Assembly (NCBI GenBank): GCA_963971225.1
Contig: OZ020268.1
Location: 11,295,032-11,359,031 of the forward strand
Length of the DNA stretch: 64,000 nt
Source: Melieria omissa
Taxonomy: Eukaryota > Arthropoda > Insecta > Diptera > Ulidiidae
Direction of reading: 5' to 3'
This document shows, piece by piece, positions 10,413 to 22,516 of the stretch. The translations under genes were made by a program, and so were the position numbers. The stretch's first letter is position 1. Each line of letters starts with the position of its first letter. The notes under the pieces are model-generated. The model worked only from the letters and a program-made list of their open reading frames with translations, searched no databases and was not told the DNA's origin.

Positions 10413-13400
10413 CTTTCGAAGGAAATGTAGCGCTGAAATCTTTTGGCATTCAACTTGATTACACTTTAGATTTAGATTAAAAACGGTTTGGAAATAGAAA
10501 CTATTGACGGGTGAAGGTTGGAGGCGATGCGATAAAGTGGAGCAATGCTTTACGTGTGGGTGTGGCTTTCTGCAGGCGTGTGAATATTTTGTATAATACA
10601 TGAAAATACAAAGCATATTGTTTATACACAGTGCACATACAGTGACTGGTACTGCACTGTATGAATAAGTGAATGTTTTTTTGCCATGTGCCTTTCGACA
10701 CATATCTTTTTTACCCCATTTATTTTCCTTAGATACATTTATTTAGTATGATTTCTATAAGCCTTCTATAATTTAAAAAAATACAAAAGCACAATTAATC
10801 TTTACCAAAACACAATCATAAAAAGTTTTCAAAAGAATGACCGACCCTGTCTTATATCTTCTTTTTTATCAGATCCGATCTAATATTTACCTATTTTCTC
10901 TATTCTACGTCAATGTCCTCTTCAGATAGAATCAACAGGAGCCTTTAAAAGTTTAGTAAAGGTAAATGTAAGTTCAGTTTTTATTAAATTGAGGGGGTTT
11001 TGTAGATTTCAACCCTTCCAAATATCAGTTTGTTACAACTGTGTTCGGTGGCAAACAAAATAGTATTTGCCTCTAAAGTTGTGTACGGAAACCCCTCAGA
11101 TGAATTCCTGTGTGTTTTATTGATATAATTTTACTTAATTTTCTTTTCCTAGTATGCTTACTACTATTATTTTGACCGCAACTATCTATCTAATATTTTG
11201 GATCCGGATATTCTGTTTCCATTCCCATTTCATGTTACTTGTCAAATAATTCTTTAATCCTTTTATCCTATAACGTATCTATCGTATCCCAACGTATTCT
11301 GGCTCGTACTACTTTTATCTACAAATGCATCTTCACCGCCTCTATTTTGATTTTTGTTTCCAAACAAGCACTATACGTTCTTCAAAAGCTAAGCAATCCA
11401 TACACTTTTAACAGCGAGTGATAGTTTCTGTTCTGATTTGTTGGGAACCACTGTACCAGTGATAAAGTGATAGCAAACTGGCAGGGGAAGCGATTTTCAG
11501 ACAATTTTTTGCAATTTCACGTACACAATCTGTGTGAGCTGTGAACATCGTTCTAGATACAGGGATGACTTTTCCAAGGAGTCAATGAAAACTCAAATAA
11601 TAGCATTTTAAAGACATATTCAAACATTTTTATTACATTTGTAAGGAATAATAGAATAGAAATAATAATAGAAAATAAAATAAAGAAAATAAAATAAATA
11701 AAATAAAAAAGAAGAAAAAGAAGAACAGTATCTGGTTAACAAATCTGGTTAACAAATCTCATTTAATATTTTGTGTCACATAATTTCTTAGACTATTCCT
11801 TTTCATACCTGATTCTGTCTGATCGAATTTTATATATTTTTTCTCAAACCTTATTTTAACTACATTCATCTTCCACATTTGTATCGCATCGCAATGTATT
11901 CTGTCCCTGTTCCTACTTTTGTTTGCAAACTCATTCATCCCTTCTCCATTCTTATTTGTTGGGAACCACTGTACATGCTATGAAGCTAAATAATCCATGC
12001 ACAGTAATCCACACGGCTCCACCTACAATTTCTATACGCCACATTAAATCAACGAGTACAATTCAGCAAAACGAATCAATTTGGACGAAAATCTATTTGG
12101 ATAGTTATTCGCACATTCGGTCGGTCGGTCGGAACGGCTGGTTGTTGTTTCTTGTTGGCGGTATTTTGCCACTCTGTTTATCTTCTCCACAGCGTTAAGG
12201 CTGAGCCGAAATGTAGACGATCGAATATAAATAGCCGCACGCATATACACTTCCAAGTCTAAAGGTTCTCTCGTTTTTTGGAAATTTTCCAGAAGCTAAA
12301 TTGTTGCTACGCTGCGTGTGCGGTGTCGAAAGTGCGGCCGGTAGTTCATATTTTATTTCATGCCACTTGAGGTTTTTTATTTCGCAACGCCATTTCCATT
12401 AACAATTAAAAGCACGCTCGGCCATTTGAATGTGCACAGCCGCCGCACACACGACTCGCACGTCACCCAGTCCATGTGTAGCGTACGGCGCACACGTGTG
12501 CCGCAAGGCTGCCAGCTGCAGGTGAACGCAAAACGACGAAAATTGCTAGCAGCAGGTGCGCGCAATCGACCAGCAAAGGGAGTGAAAGTATTTTAGGTGT
12601 ACGAGTGTTGCGATGCGCCGCAAGTGGAAGTGCAGCAAATCCAAAATCCATCCTGTCAAATGGCCGCACGTACGCACGGGACGCGCGCGTCAACGCATTT
12701 GCAATCATGCGCAGCAAAAAAGAGAAAAGCCAAAACTATGCTGCGACTTATTAAAAATTTCATAAACTTCATAATTGGTGACTTGACGCGTTGCGTTCGC
12801 ATGCGCGTCTACGTTCGATGTTGGCCGCGAGTTGTTGGCCTCTGCCGATCCGGGCTGCGCTGTCAATTGCAGGCACCATTTGCGGCGCACTGCGGCAACT
12901 GCAGCCTGCGTTCGCTATATGAGCTGTGAAATTAATTACATTCATTTTATGTTCTTTTGGTGGCGTAATTGAAAATTTTAATGAACGCATTTGCATGCAG
13001 ACTGCAATGGTGCGGATTTACGCAACTCTGGCTCATCTGTTCAGCCAAATGCAGCGATCCTCAATTGCACGAGTAGGATTGAATTGTTGTTTTTGTTCTA
13101 ATGGAACACCACGACAGACTAAGAGAGAATAATTGATTGATGCATTCGACCACAAGTTGGCGCGGGTTGGGTTCGAAACGTGACTCAACTGACACACCGA
13201 CAAAATAAACTTGCAATGAGTTGCATGGAATGGATGGGAAACAGTCACTGAATTATTTTTCAGCTGGACTATCTCTCAAATTTATTTCACTTTCGGTCAG
13301 CAACAGTCTCAGAAAGACTCAATTCTAACAGTCAATTCTGATTTGCAGTCACAGATGTCACACAGGAATTCGAAGAATTTTTCACGTAATTTATGACAGG

Positions 13401-14933
13401 TATGGATTACGTGACTTATAACTGCAATCCAGCGAATTTCGCTACACACAATTCTGAGCCAACAGTTGGAGCCACTCGAACATCTGTAAATCAATGAATT
13501 CAATAACATCTGTGTTGGCTACATTCTCTTTTTAAATTTTCAGCCTAAATTGTGCAATTCAAGCTACTGTATGTCAATTAAGAATGTGAGCAAATTGCAA
13601 TTCAATTCAACGCAGAGTTGATTCAGTTGTGGAATCGAACAAATTGAGTTCCGGCAAATGACAATGTGAATAATGGAAACAGTAATGCGACACTTTTATC
13701 GGCCGTCAGTCGACGCTATAGACGCAAACATACATTTCTGCATTCTCGGCACTTTCAATTACCCGCTGCTACTAATTCAATTATTCGTTCTGTTTCTGCG
13801 AAGTGGGAATATGCTGTGATTAGTTCTACTTTTACTGACACTGAGACCAACACAATTGTGGCGACCATCGCACCGGCAACGGTCGCTGCCACTGATAAGA
13901 CGACAATGCGACAGTTTTCAGGGTCGGCAGATAAATTTCGGCGGCTTTCGATAATAAACGAATCAACCAACTGGCCAACAAACAAACAAACAGACAGACA
14001 AACAGTAAAACTACCAACACAACCATACAAACGAATGGACGGAGCGAAATGAACAATGGCACTGCGAACTGATGGACAAACAAACAAACGGTGACAGTGG
14101 CTCTGCGGTTGCCGAGTGAAAAGTACTTAGTGTACTCGCAGTGCGGCCATTAGCAATAAGAAAGCAAATTAAATAAACATATTAAACTGATTTCATTGTC
14201 ATTGTTAGTCAGAATGTGAAATACGGTGCAGGGCTGCCATATGCGGCGAATTATATGGACATTTGTTTTATAAAAAAATTTAAAAATACCATTGCCAAAA
14301 ATTGGCCTTAGAAGAGGGTCGCGAATTCCATGTGGTATTCAAGATCTTTGGCATTTGACTAAAAACCTGCGAGATAATGAGTGCATTCCTTTACACCTAA
14401 ATGCAACCCTGTGCCGAACCAAAGGTTACAGACAGAATACCATAATGTGAAGCTAGAATAGTTAAGAAAGTGCGTTGCCGCACTATCGAAAGTGTCGTTC
14501 ACTATAATTTTTTACACTCCACTAAAATTTTCTGCTGAACACAATCAGATCAGATTAGATTCATGAAAGGGCGTTATGCATAGGGCTGCCAGATATGTGT
14601 ATTGCAAAACTGGGACACTTTGGTCAACAGAAAAAAAAGTTAATTGAAACAAACCTTTGAATTGTATTTTCACATATCATTTATATAAATATGTACATTT
14701 ATTTCATAAAAAACACAAAATCATGAGACCAATTGAACGTACACATACAAAGCAACTTAGTTAACTAAAAAAAAACAGATTTTGTCGTATTAAACAAAAA
14801 CAATAATTAAAGGGGATAAAAAACATGCAATGAATGGAATAAAAAACAATTATTGCTACCGAAAAGCTCAAATTATCTGATGATGTAACTATTTCACATT
14901 AGTAAAAACTAGTAGAAAATTCCAAAAAATAAT
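9061..14933. other. 5.9 kb without a recognisable gene
   Basis: The stretch holds a (GT)n run at 10382-10409, an A-rich run at 11640-11720, and GC-richer blocks near 12400-12900 and 13700-14090. Frames on both strands overlap and none has a known domain. Hints of decayed hAT-like ends (gggctgcca) occur near 14230 and 14582. It may be part of the first intron of the palmitoyltransferase gene whose first exon lies at 25533-25624, but this cannot be shown here. Confidence 0.35.
10381..10409. repeat. (GT)n microsatellite
   Basis: About 14 uninterrupted GT units. Confidence 0.9.
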
Positions 14934-15745
14934 GTTTGCTAATTTGTCTGGGAGACACGGCCATAGTCTTCCAGGCTGAGGTCTTTGCCTTAAACGAGTG
15001 TGCCAGAAAGATACTGACTCTCAATGTCAGGAGAAAGAGGATAATCATAATGTCCGACAGCCAGGCTGCAATAAAAGCTCTGAGCTCGACGATGTTTGAC
15101 TCCAAACAAGTCTGGGAGACAGCAAATGTTCTTCAAGACATTTCAAAGGATAACCGGGTGATAATACACTGGGTTCCTGCGCACTGTGGGCACGAGGAAA
15201 TCAGGAGGCGGACAGATTGGCAAAAGAAGGGGCGGCAAAACGACCCTATGGACCTGAGCCGATCATAGGTGTCAGCAGAGCTCATTTTAAGCATTGTGTC
15301 CAACGGGAGTTCAAAAATCGGGCCAACCAGAAATTATCCAATACGGTGGGACAGCGTTGTTCCAAGCAATTCTTTTCGGCCTATTCGGAAGGCAAATCTA
15401 AATACCTATTGGACCTAAGTAGAAAGGAGCTTAAGTTCATGACAGGAATCTTGAGCGAGCACTGCCGAAATATGCATTAAGCGCGACTGGGATTGACAGA
15501 TAGCGAACTATGGAGGTTCTGCATGGAAGATGACGAAACATCCATGCAAGAGAACGGAACTAATTCAGACAAAAGACCTGTCTGGAACTAATCTGAGGAA
15601 AATCAAGGAGTTCCTGGACAGTTTGGGGAGATGAACACCTCCAATAAAGAATAAGGAATACGACACAATAGTTCTCTTTGGCCGCAGTCTCTCGGGCAGT
15701 TGGTGCTCGGCTCCCGTATCTATTCTATTCTATGGTTTGCAATCA
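14934..15745 (+). mobile_element. 5'-truncated RNase H LINE fragment
   Basis: A second RNase H-bearing LINE copy begins in the RNase H domain and ends near 15730 after a short ttctattctatgg tail. Possible TSD copies gtttgctaat (14934-14943) and gtttgcaat (15736-15744) differ by one base. The copy is decayed. It is a different family from the 564-1267 copy, since the tail sequences differ; its 3' end resembles the one at 24960-25010 (a 'gtcgcag/gccgcagt' phrase). Confidence 0.7.
14936..15660 (+). pseudogene. LINE RNase H and C-terminal region, frameshifted
   Basis: Frame 14936-15265 carries RNase H motifs in order: FQAEVFALNE (catalytic Glu), MSDSQAAIKAL (catalytic Asp) and HWVPAHCGHE. A frameshift follows, and the frame from 15217 resumes at LAKEGAAKRP and runs to 15478 through LSRKELKFMTGILSEH. 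After a stop, a Cys-knuckle remnant (LTDSELWRFCMEDDETS) can be read near 15488-15545. The layout matches I/Jockey/LOA-type LINEs. Reverse transcriptase and endonuclease are missing. It is not functional. Confidence 0.75.
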
Positions 15746-17820
15746 AACCGGGAGATTTAAGGAAAACCTGGGACACATCAAGATAGGATCGAGACAACTG
15801 AAATGTCTCAAGATTGATAGAAATTGCCTCCATGAGCTGCAACAATTATTTGTATGACAAATGTTTTACGAATGTAAACGATTGAAGGTTCATGGCAACC
15901 CTCATGTGGTAGCAACTTTGTGCACAATGCAGCAGTGAAATAAAACTATTAAAAATAAATAAAAATGAAATCCAATTCAATTCAATTAAGTCGAACAAAG
16001 CGTTAAGCACAAAGTTGAGTATGGGTGAACAAAAAAAAAAACATTTAAATGTAACAACAATACAGCAACTGTTGTTAGGGCACAAACCGGCGAAGGTCAT
16101 GGCCCGCTGCGGCATTGTGCCGCTGATGAATGTGGCAAATCCTCGTTGGCCTTGCCACATGCACACATTCACACCACTAAGCAGCAATTGCGCTCGAAAA
16201 TTCAAATAAACTGCAATAAAGTTTGCAGTGGGCTGATGAAAAGTTTCGCTGACATTGAACTAAGCAAACACACAGCTCGGCCGCGTTGTTGCACTCTGTC
16301 GTCGCTTCAGTATTAATACACAGTGTAAGTGTATTTACACTATGCACACAACTTGCGCTAATAACGAAATCGAGTTTGCCACTTTCCGACTTGAACACTA
16401 CGAAACCAAAAACTGCTACAACGTCGCCCCCTCGACTACTCGATGCGGCCAATGCGACGAGTGCGCTGCTTGCGGCCTGCAACCGAGGCAAAACAGTGTT
16501 GCCAATCAAGTGCACAGCTTTGCACACCCACTGCGAACAACTTGGCCTGTGGGTAGGCGCGTCTGTCCAGTAATCCAGCAACCCTTGGCCGCTGCCCTAC
16601 ACAACGGTTGGCGCCGGTGGCGATTTTGTTGTTTGTGTGAGACCGAGGACAGGGTCGAAAATCATTGGAGACCGTTGTGCAAATGCGCAATGCGTGCACA
16701 ATGTGGCAGCCAGAAAGTTGCGTCGACGACATGCAAAAAAGATGACGAGCTGGCGCTTGACGGGTTAGAAGTCGGTCAGCATACAACAATGTGACATTGT
16801 CGGCGAGACATGCAAGTATGCACATACATACATAAATACACATTTACGTGCGCGTTGGAGTGTCGCATTTTTTCATCCGCCTACACTCGCGTTGTTCGAG
16901 TCCCGCGGGAATAGAAGCGCCGCGCGTTGGCGCTGTTTCTATCCAAAGGGCTAAATTTGAAATGACATTTGTTATTGTTGTTATGGTTGCGTTATTTTTG
17001 ACACAAGTGACACTGGTTTTGTGTGCATTCCGCATGCCACACGCCACACTTCAAATTTTTTTTCATTTCCATTTGGTATTTTCTTGTCGCCGTTTTTCCG
17101 CTTTAATTTTCAGCCGAGGGTCATGCGTGGCGTAACATGTTAGCGATTACTGGTTGTTATTGTTGTTGCTGCCAGCATAGTAGTACATATATGTATTTGC
17201 TTTGTTGCTATGTTGCAGTATCAAATTACAAGAATCGTCGTTTACTTAGTCATCAAGACCGCCACCTACTAAATCGCGCTCGTGTACGAGTGTGTATACA
17301 CACGCCCACAAGTACATATGCGTGTGTATGTGTTCATATTTATGGGGTGTACTTACAGCACAAGTTAAGGTGGCCAGTTCCTTTGTACAATGCGATATCT
17401 TAATCTATTGCAATTTGATCATTCAATGGAATTTTTGCTGGCGCTTGCGAATAGCAAAATGCTAAACTTTTAGACTTTTCATGCTGTCAGTTGTTAAACG
17501 AAACAGATGGCTCCAATGCCTGAAATTCCAGTGCAGGAAACTCAATCTTTATTGCAAAGAACAGCGCACACAGAATAGAATACTTTTAGCAATTTTTGTG
17601 TGTAGTGCAGAGAAACGACTTCAATGAGTCAATGCATCTTTCTACACAATATGTGCGCTTTTCTGTCCAACTTTGTGATAAGTTCTTTGAAGATAGAAGA
17701 GTTTAAACCTTTCCTAGAAGGAACAAAATTCAGCTCACCAGGAAATGATCTCCGTTTTCATTAATTGATTGAACACAGGGTTTGACTTTGAAACAATTGG
17801 CCGTCGTAATTTCAATATTT
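15746..17820. other. Non-coding with GC-richer block
   Basis: Frames between 16180 and 17140 overlap on both strands and lack known domains. A tcatggcaaccct sequence near 15888 could be the worn end of a hAT-like element whose other end is near 14582, but no TSD is seen. Confidence 0.3.
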
Positions 17821-18064
17821 CTGTGGCCGTAAGGAATAACAGCCAAAGTCGATTTTATTAAGTTTTTAGGAGAGCACTTTTAATTTTTGAATTTGCTTTA
17901 GATTTCACTAGATAAATTTTAGATTTTTGGGCGCAAAACTATCATTTTATGAGCAAAGCCATAGAATATTGTGTCGTAGTACATTTGAATACCACGAATG
18001 CAATGGTGGTAGTAACTCAATTTTGTCCTAACTCGACTTTGGCTGTTATTCCTTACGGCCACAG
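17821..18064. repeat. Element bounded by perfect 32-bp inverted repeat
   Basis: Bases 17821-17852 (ctgtggccgtaaggaataac and 12 more) are the exact reverse complement of 18033-18064. Total span is 244 bp with no coding capacity. It looks like a small MITE or foldback element. Flanks share only a short ATTT, so a TSD is not established. Confidence 0.75.
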
Positions 18065-18163
18065 ATTTTCTTTATCAAGGCCCACGGTTACACACAAAAT
18101 GTGTTCAGTATTTTGCCCTTCTTTACAAGTCCAATTAAGTTAAGCAATATGAGTCTCTCCACT

Positions 18164-18497
18164 TAGTCCCAACTAGAGGAGGAAGGCCGAGGCGAAGAGG
18201 TTTAAAGGCAGTAGAATCAGTAGGCTCCGGACTCTTGGTCCAAGGTTCTTTGATGAGCTCGCGAAGAAGCAGATGCACAGATAATCGATCACCGCAATTC
18301 CCTCGCCAAGACCAAATGGTTCCCAAAAGATTCAGTTTGGATCTACAGAGATCCCAACAGACAATGTAAGGATACCGGTTTTTCCGAAAAATTAAGGGAT
18401 TCACAATAGACCCAACAGAGTTTCCGAGTGGAAATGCTTGCCGCACACACTCCTTCCGTAACCTAACCTTACGTAGTCCCAACTAAAGGAGGAAGGC
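18164..18497 (+). mobile_element. Retro-insertion with (CCTAA) tail and 24-bp TSD
   Basis: The 24 bases starting tagtcccaacta occur at 18164-18187 and 18474-18497 with one mismatch. The insert between them ends gtaacctaacctt (18458-18470). Its last part (18421-18457, ccgagtggaaatgc, then gccgcacacactccttcc) matches the reverse complement of 33305-33349, where a second member of the family ends in eight CCTAA units. This looks like a non-LTR or SINE family whose 3' tail is CCTAA rather than poly(A). The family name is unknown to me. Confidence 0.65.
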
Positions 18498-18689
18498 TGA
18501 GACGGTAACGTTTTTATCCGAATTTTGTAGTTTCCTTTAATTTTATTTATACTTTCTAGGAGAGCTCGTCGTCCCTATCCAGATTTTCTTTTGACGGCTT
18601 TGAAGCAACTCATAGATGTTCCATATGGAGTACAGAATTGTTTAGTAAGGGTAGTGACCAGAATATTAATAGAAATCCTGGTTGTAACC

Positions 18690-19020
18690 TTTTTCTCCTC
18701 TTCGATTTTATTTCCTTGTTCACGCCTCTCTGGAGCATAGGACCTCCACAAGACTCTTTCATCTTACACGATTCTGGGCTGTTGTTTTCGCGCCGTCCCA
18801 TGTTGTTTTGGCTGGTTCGCGTAGGGTCGACCTTCTCCAGTTGTTTTTTGGTCGACCGCGACTTCTACTCCCTTCCGGGTTCCAGTCCAGTGCCTTTCTC
18901 GTGATGCTGTCTGGTGGTTTTCTTAGTGTATGAATTATCCATTTCCATTTTCTGCGCTTTATTTTCCTCAGAATGGGTTCCTCATGGGTAATCTTCCACA
19001 GAATCTTCCTCTTGGCAAAC
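18690..19020 (-). pseudogene. LINE endonuclease-RT C-terminal fragment
   Basis: On the minus strand the frame reads KRRKWKWIIHTLRKPPDSIT, then ALDWNPEGSRSRGRPKNNWR and a damaged AQNRVR. This is the hallmark C-terminus of a common insect and invertebrate endonuclease-reverse transcriptase family (usually WIGHTLRKPPxSITRQALxWNPQGKRxRGRPxxTWRR). Upstream RT motifs are absent, so it is a 5'-truncated remnant. The plus-strand sequence cctaaccc near 19100 suggests contact with another CCTAA-tailed insertion. Confidence 0.8.
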
Positions 19021-19127
19021 AACAACAAATTAGTATTTTTACAATAGATCCATAGGTCTCCAATTGTAAGAGCGTTATAGCTGCACACGCCCTCCAAAAC
19101 TAACCTAACCCACAATATCCACAGCAC

Positions 19128-21486
19128 GAATGGTCAGTTTGGCGTGAAATCTCACCGTTTGTTCGGCTACCGCTTTGATATCTCCGACGAATTTTGTATT
19201 TATTCTATATTTTCTATTTCTGCTCCACACATTCCATCATCGTTGTTTTTGCTGTTAATTCGTCTATTATCTTTTCTGCTTTGCTGCATGTTGCTACAAA
19301 TGGTTTTTTTTTATTGCTACTGCGGCTGCTATTATTTTTTGTTTCGATGTTTTGTTGTTGTTTCCATTTTCATTTGGCTTGTGATTACTTGCCACATGTG
19401 TGCTGCAACTGTTGTTGTTGTTGTTGTCACAGTTGTATCTGACAGTGCTACTGATTGTTGTTATTTTCCGTAGCATCATTTTGTTGCTTTGTTGTGTTGT
19501 TTTTTTGCTGGTTTGCGCTCTTGTTTCTGTTGTCTTTGTCGTGTTAATTTGTTATTGTTTGGGTATGACGCGGTTTATCGTTGTTGTTGATATTTTTAGT
19601 TGTTATTATTGCTGTTGCTACTTGCTCGCTGTGTTTGTTTGCATTGTTGTTATTGTTGCTGTTGCTGCTGCTGCTGCAGTTGATGTAGTTGGCATGTTAA
19701 TTTTTTTTATTGTAATTTAAATTATGTGCACACGCCATAATTAAGCGGCGGCGACTTTTATGGGCCAACCAGCGAAACCGGTTCAGGCCGCACTATTCCA
19801 TTCATGCGCGTTCGCACGCTCCGCGCCCAACCAAGGGCGGCAATTAAGCGCGATTTTACTTGTCGCTGTGTGTTTGTGTGAGTGAGTGAGTGTGATTGTC
19901 AGCGTGTGTGGCGTGAAGGAGGGCTGTCACGCCTGTGCTCAAGTACTCGAACACGATCTTCGAACGACACTCAGTCGGCCGGCGGCGCGTCTGTCATTGC
20001 GGCTGACCATTGATTTTTGACTGCGCTACCCCGGAACGTGACTCATGCAGACACTGGCGCAAAGCATTCGACATCGTTGCGGCAACCAGGCAAAGAGCAA
20101 AATAAAATCATATCTGGCGGTGCAGCGTTTTTGTTTTTCTGCGCGCGCGGTGTGGTTGGTGCGCTTCCTGCATGATTCGGCGGTCATGAAAGGCACATTA
20201 AGCCAGTCGAACGCCATCGGCGCGACACGTCTGTCATTGGCCTTCAGTGCAATGGCATCGGCTCCACACGAACTTCTGTCAGCAGTGCGCGCCTGTTTGC
20301 TTACTTTGGAGAAGGAGACAAAAGCAAAACTCGAGCACAATAATTCACTTACAACAAATGCCAAAACGATAACAAATCGCCTTGTAGCAACAATAACATG
20401 GCAACGGCTTAGCCGATACATGTTGACGCGTTCAGGAGGCTCAAGCTCCATTTAACTAGAATGAAATGAAATGACAATCGTGACAATCAGACGGGTGTGT
20501 GTGTGTGTACGTCCACAGCGAGCACCAGCAGCAGCCGCCAGCGCGAAAATGAAAGGAAATCAATAACGATAAGCTGCAACCTGCATACATACAAACATAC
20601 ATAGGTATGTACATACATATATAGTAATTGGGCGAATGGTGTTTCTAGAATATGCATTCAGAAGAAGAAACAACAAATCGACTTGATAAGTGAGTCAATG
20701 CGGTGCAGATAAAATTTAATGCGGCCAAACGCTGACCAGCGAATGTAGCTTGACGCTAGTAGCGACCGATACGATTACACAGCCGGCTGGCTGAGTCAGT
20801 TCACCTGATTCGTCAACGGTTGACCGGCTGTGCTAAGCGAAACTTCAACTCCGAAAAAGACGACAGTTGTTTTCCGGCCAAGCACAGCGCCAATTTTGTA
20901 TTAAACGCAATGCGAAACCGGCAGATTGGAATTCAACGAACCGCTGCTGTATGGATTACACAGTTTTCCGCGATGAAGTCGCACTTTAATACAACTCGCC
21001 GCAATCGAATGAGGTCAGCCAGTGGAGGATCATGTCGAATGCTCATTAGCGAAGCACCCATCTACTTCGGGTTTTAAGGTTTACGGTTGCAGTTCCTAAA
21101 ATTATTTTTTTTATCGGGTAGCTTTGTAGAAAGTTATGAATGCCATAAAATGTTTTGCTTTTTTCTAAAAAAATATTTGCGTTGAAACATTCGTGTCTGG
21201 ATTACTCAGTTGTCGGAAAACATTTGAAGTACTTCGTCAACAGTTTGGCTAATTAGTTTTTCCAGGCAGCAACGTAATTTTAATTTACACGCGTTCTGCT
21301 TGAATTTGTTTTTATAGAGAAAATAATAATTGAGTTTATAATTTGCACGTTGCCGTGGACATAAATCATCACTGCTTTCAACCCAAAAAAGAAGTCCATA
21401 TAGTCCGATTTTAGTGTGGATTTGAACCAAATTAGTTTATGAAAGAACCGTCCTCAAGCCAGAGTAGAAGAAAATTGCGGTATAAC
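19128..21486. other. Non-coding; TGTTG-rich run and GC-richer block
   Basis: Poly-(GTT/GTTGCT) low-complexity sequence runs through 19270-19700 and gives artificial hydrophobic frames. A GC-richer block is at 19780-20450. No domain is recognised. Confidence 0.35.
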
Positions 21487-22516
21487 TTAACCCTTTCGAC
21501 CCCAAAGTTGCCTGAGAGCAACTTCACCTATTTGTCATCTTATAGCAAAAGCTACGATTGATCTATGGGTTTCATTTAACCCTTTCGGGACGGAGTGTAG
21601 TTTTGAAATCCAAAATACTCTTAGTAGAAATATTCTCATGCCATGAATGTTGGGGTTAGAAACTTATATTGGATGCGCAGAAATTCTGAAATGATCCTTT
21701 TATGTGGGAACACCGAAATCGAAAAAATATTTTGCGTGGGTCGTAAGATTTGAATAATTGTTTTGAGGGCCATTGAAAACTCGCTGGGACGTATTATCCC
21801 AGTAGTCCCGAAAGGGTTAAGTAGACACCAAAAATTTAATATTTTTAGAAGTGAATTCAAAGCAAATTACAAAAATTTTACTGTTATTCCCAAAATAATT
21901 TCCAATAATTTGCAGCGATATAAGGGAAAGTTTGTGTTCTAATTGAAGTCTACAAATTGGGGGCGTTTGATCCAAACCCTGTTTCTTTAATAACACTGTA
22001 CAACACAAAAAAAAATAACAAAGTTCTAACAACGGAAAAAATATACGTGTATCGGCGTTTTGAAAGTTTACGTCTGCATTTTTTTTAGGGCGGTCAAAGT
22101 TTTCCCCTTTTTGCATACCCCTTTCGGCATACGAAAACCATGTAACCTCACATGTAAAATACTACGAAAAAAATTTTTGTGGAACATTATAACCCTGTAG
22201 CTCCTATTTGTATGGGTCAATTTGACCCTTGCTTTCTAAAATGCCGAAAATGTCCTGAAAAACAAGACTTTTTAAGGACAAAATGTACCACGAAAATGTT
22301 TGCCATAAAATTCTACTATAGGTCTCTGAATACATCAAAGCTCAGAAATTAACTTGAACGCCAGAATTAAGCCAAAAGTGAAAATGTGTTTAAGTGTTTA
22401 TTTCGTACTTAATCAAAATTGGTACTAAAATCTACTACAAAACTTAACTTTTGAGGGTTAGTGAGTATGGGTCAAATGTTATAATGCATAGGCATAAATT
22501 TCGTCGAAAGGGTTAA
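21487..22516. mobile_element. TTAA-flanked (piggyBac-type) non-autonomous element
   Basis: Element 21491-22512 starts ccctttcgacccc and ends tcgtcgaaaggg, with TTAA at 21487-21490 and 22513-22516. TTAA duplication with CCC-starting ends is the signature of piggyBac-superfamily transposition. Its first half closely matches, in reverse, the shorter copy at 41230-41641. No transposase frame is seen. A smaller TTAA element is nested inside. Confidence 0.82.
21576..21820. mobile_element. Nested 237-bp TTAA MITE
   Basis: Element 21580-21816 starts ccctttcgggac and ends gtcccgaaaggg, a perfect 12-bp TIR, with TTAA on both sides. The related copy at 41230-41641 has a single uninterrupted TTAA at the matching place (in aatttaagttgg on its reverse strand). 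The insertion and its duplicated target are therefore directly visible. Confidence 0.9.

Noticed and set aside
12360..13000. Cluster of overlapping frames on both strands
   Set aside because: GC-rich sequence produces random long frames; none resembles a known protein.
14582..15905. hAT-like element with gggctgcca / tggcaaccct ends enclosing the LINE
   Set aside because: Ends are poorly matched and no 8-bp TSD is present.
16180..16850. Frames up to 150 codons on both strands
   Set aside because: Low-complexity and mirrored on the opposite strand, with no domain recognised.
19144..19720. Hydrophobic frames resembling membrane proteins
   Set aside because: They come from TTG/GTT low-complexity sequence, which reads as Leu, Val, Cys and Phe runs.
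20026..20455. Paired 136- and 141-codon frames on opposite strands
   Set aside because: Mirror frames in GC-richer DNA with no similarity recognised and no splice sites in support.
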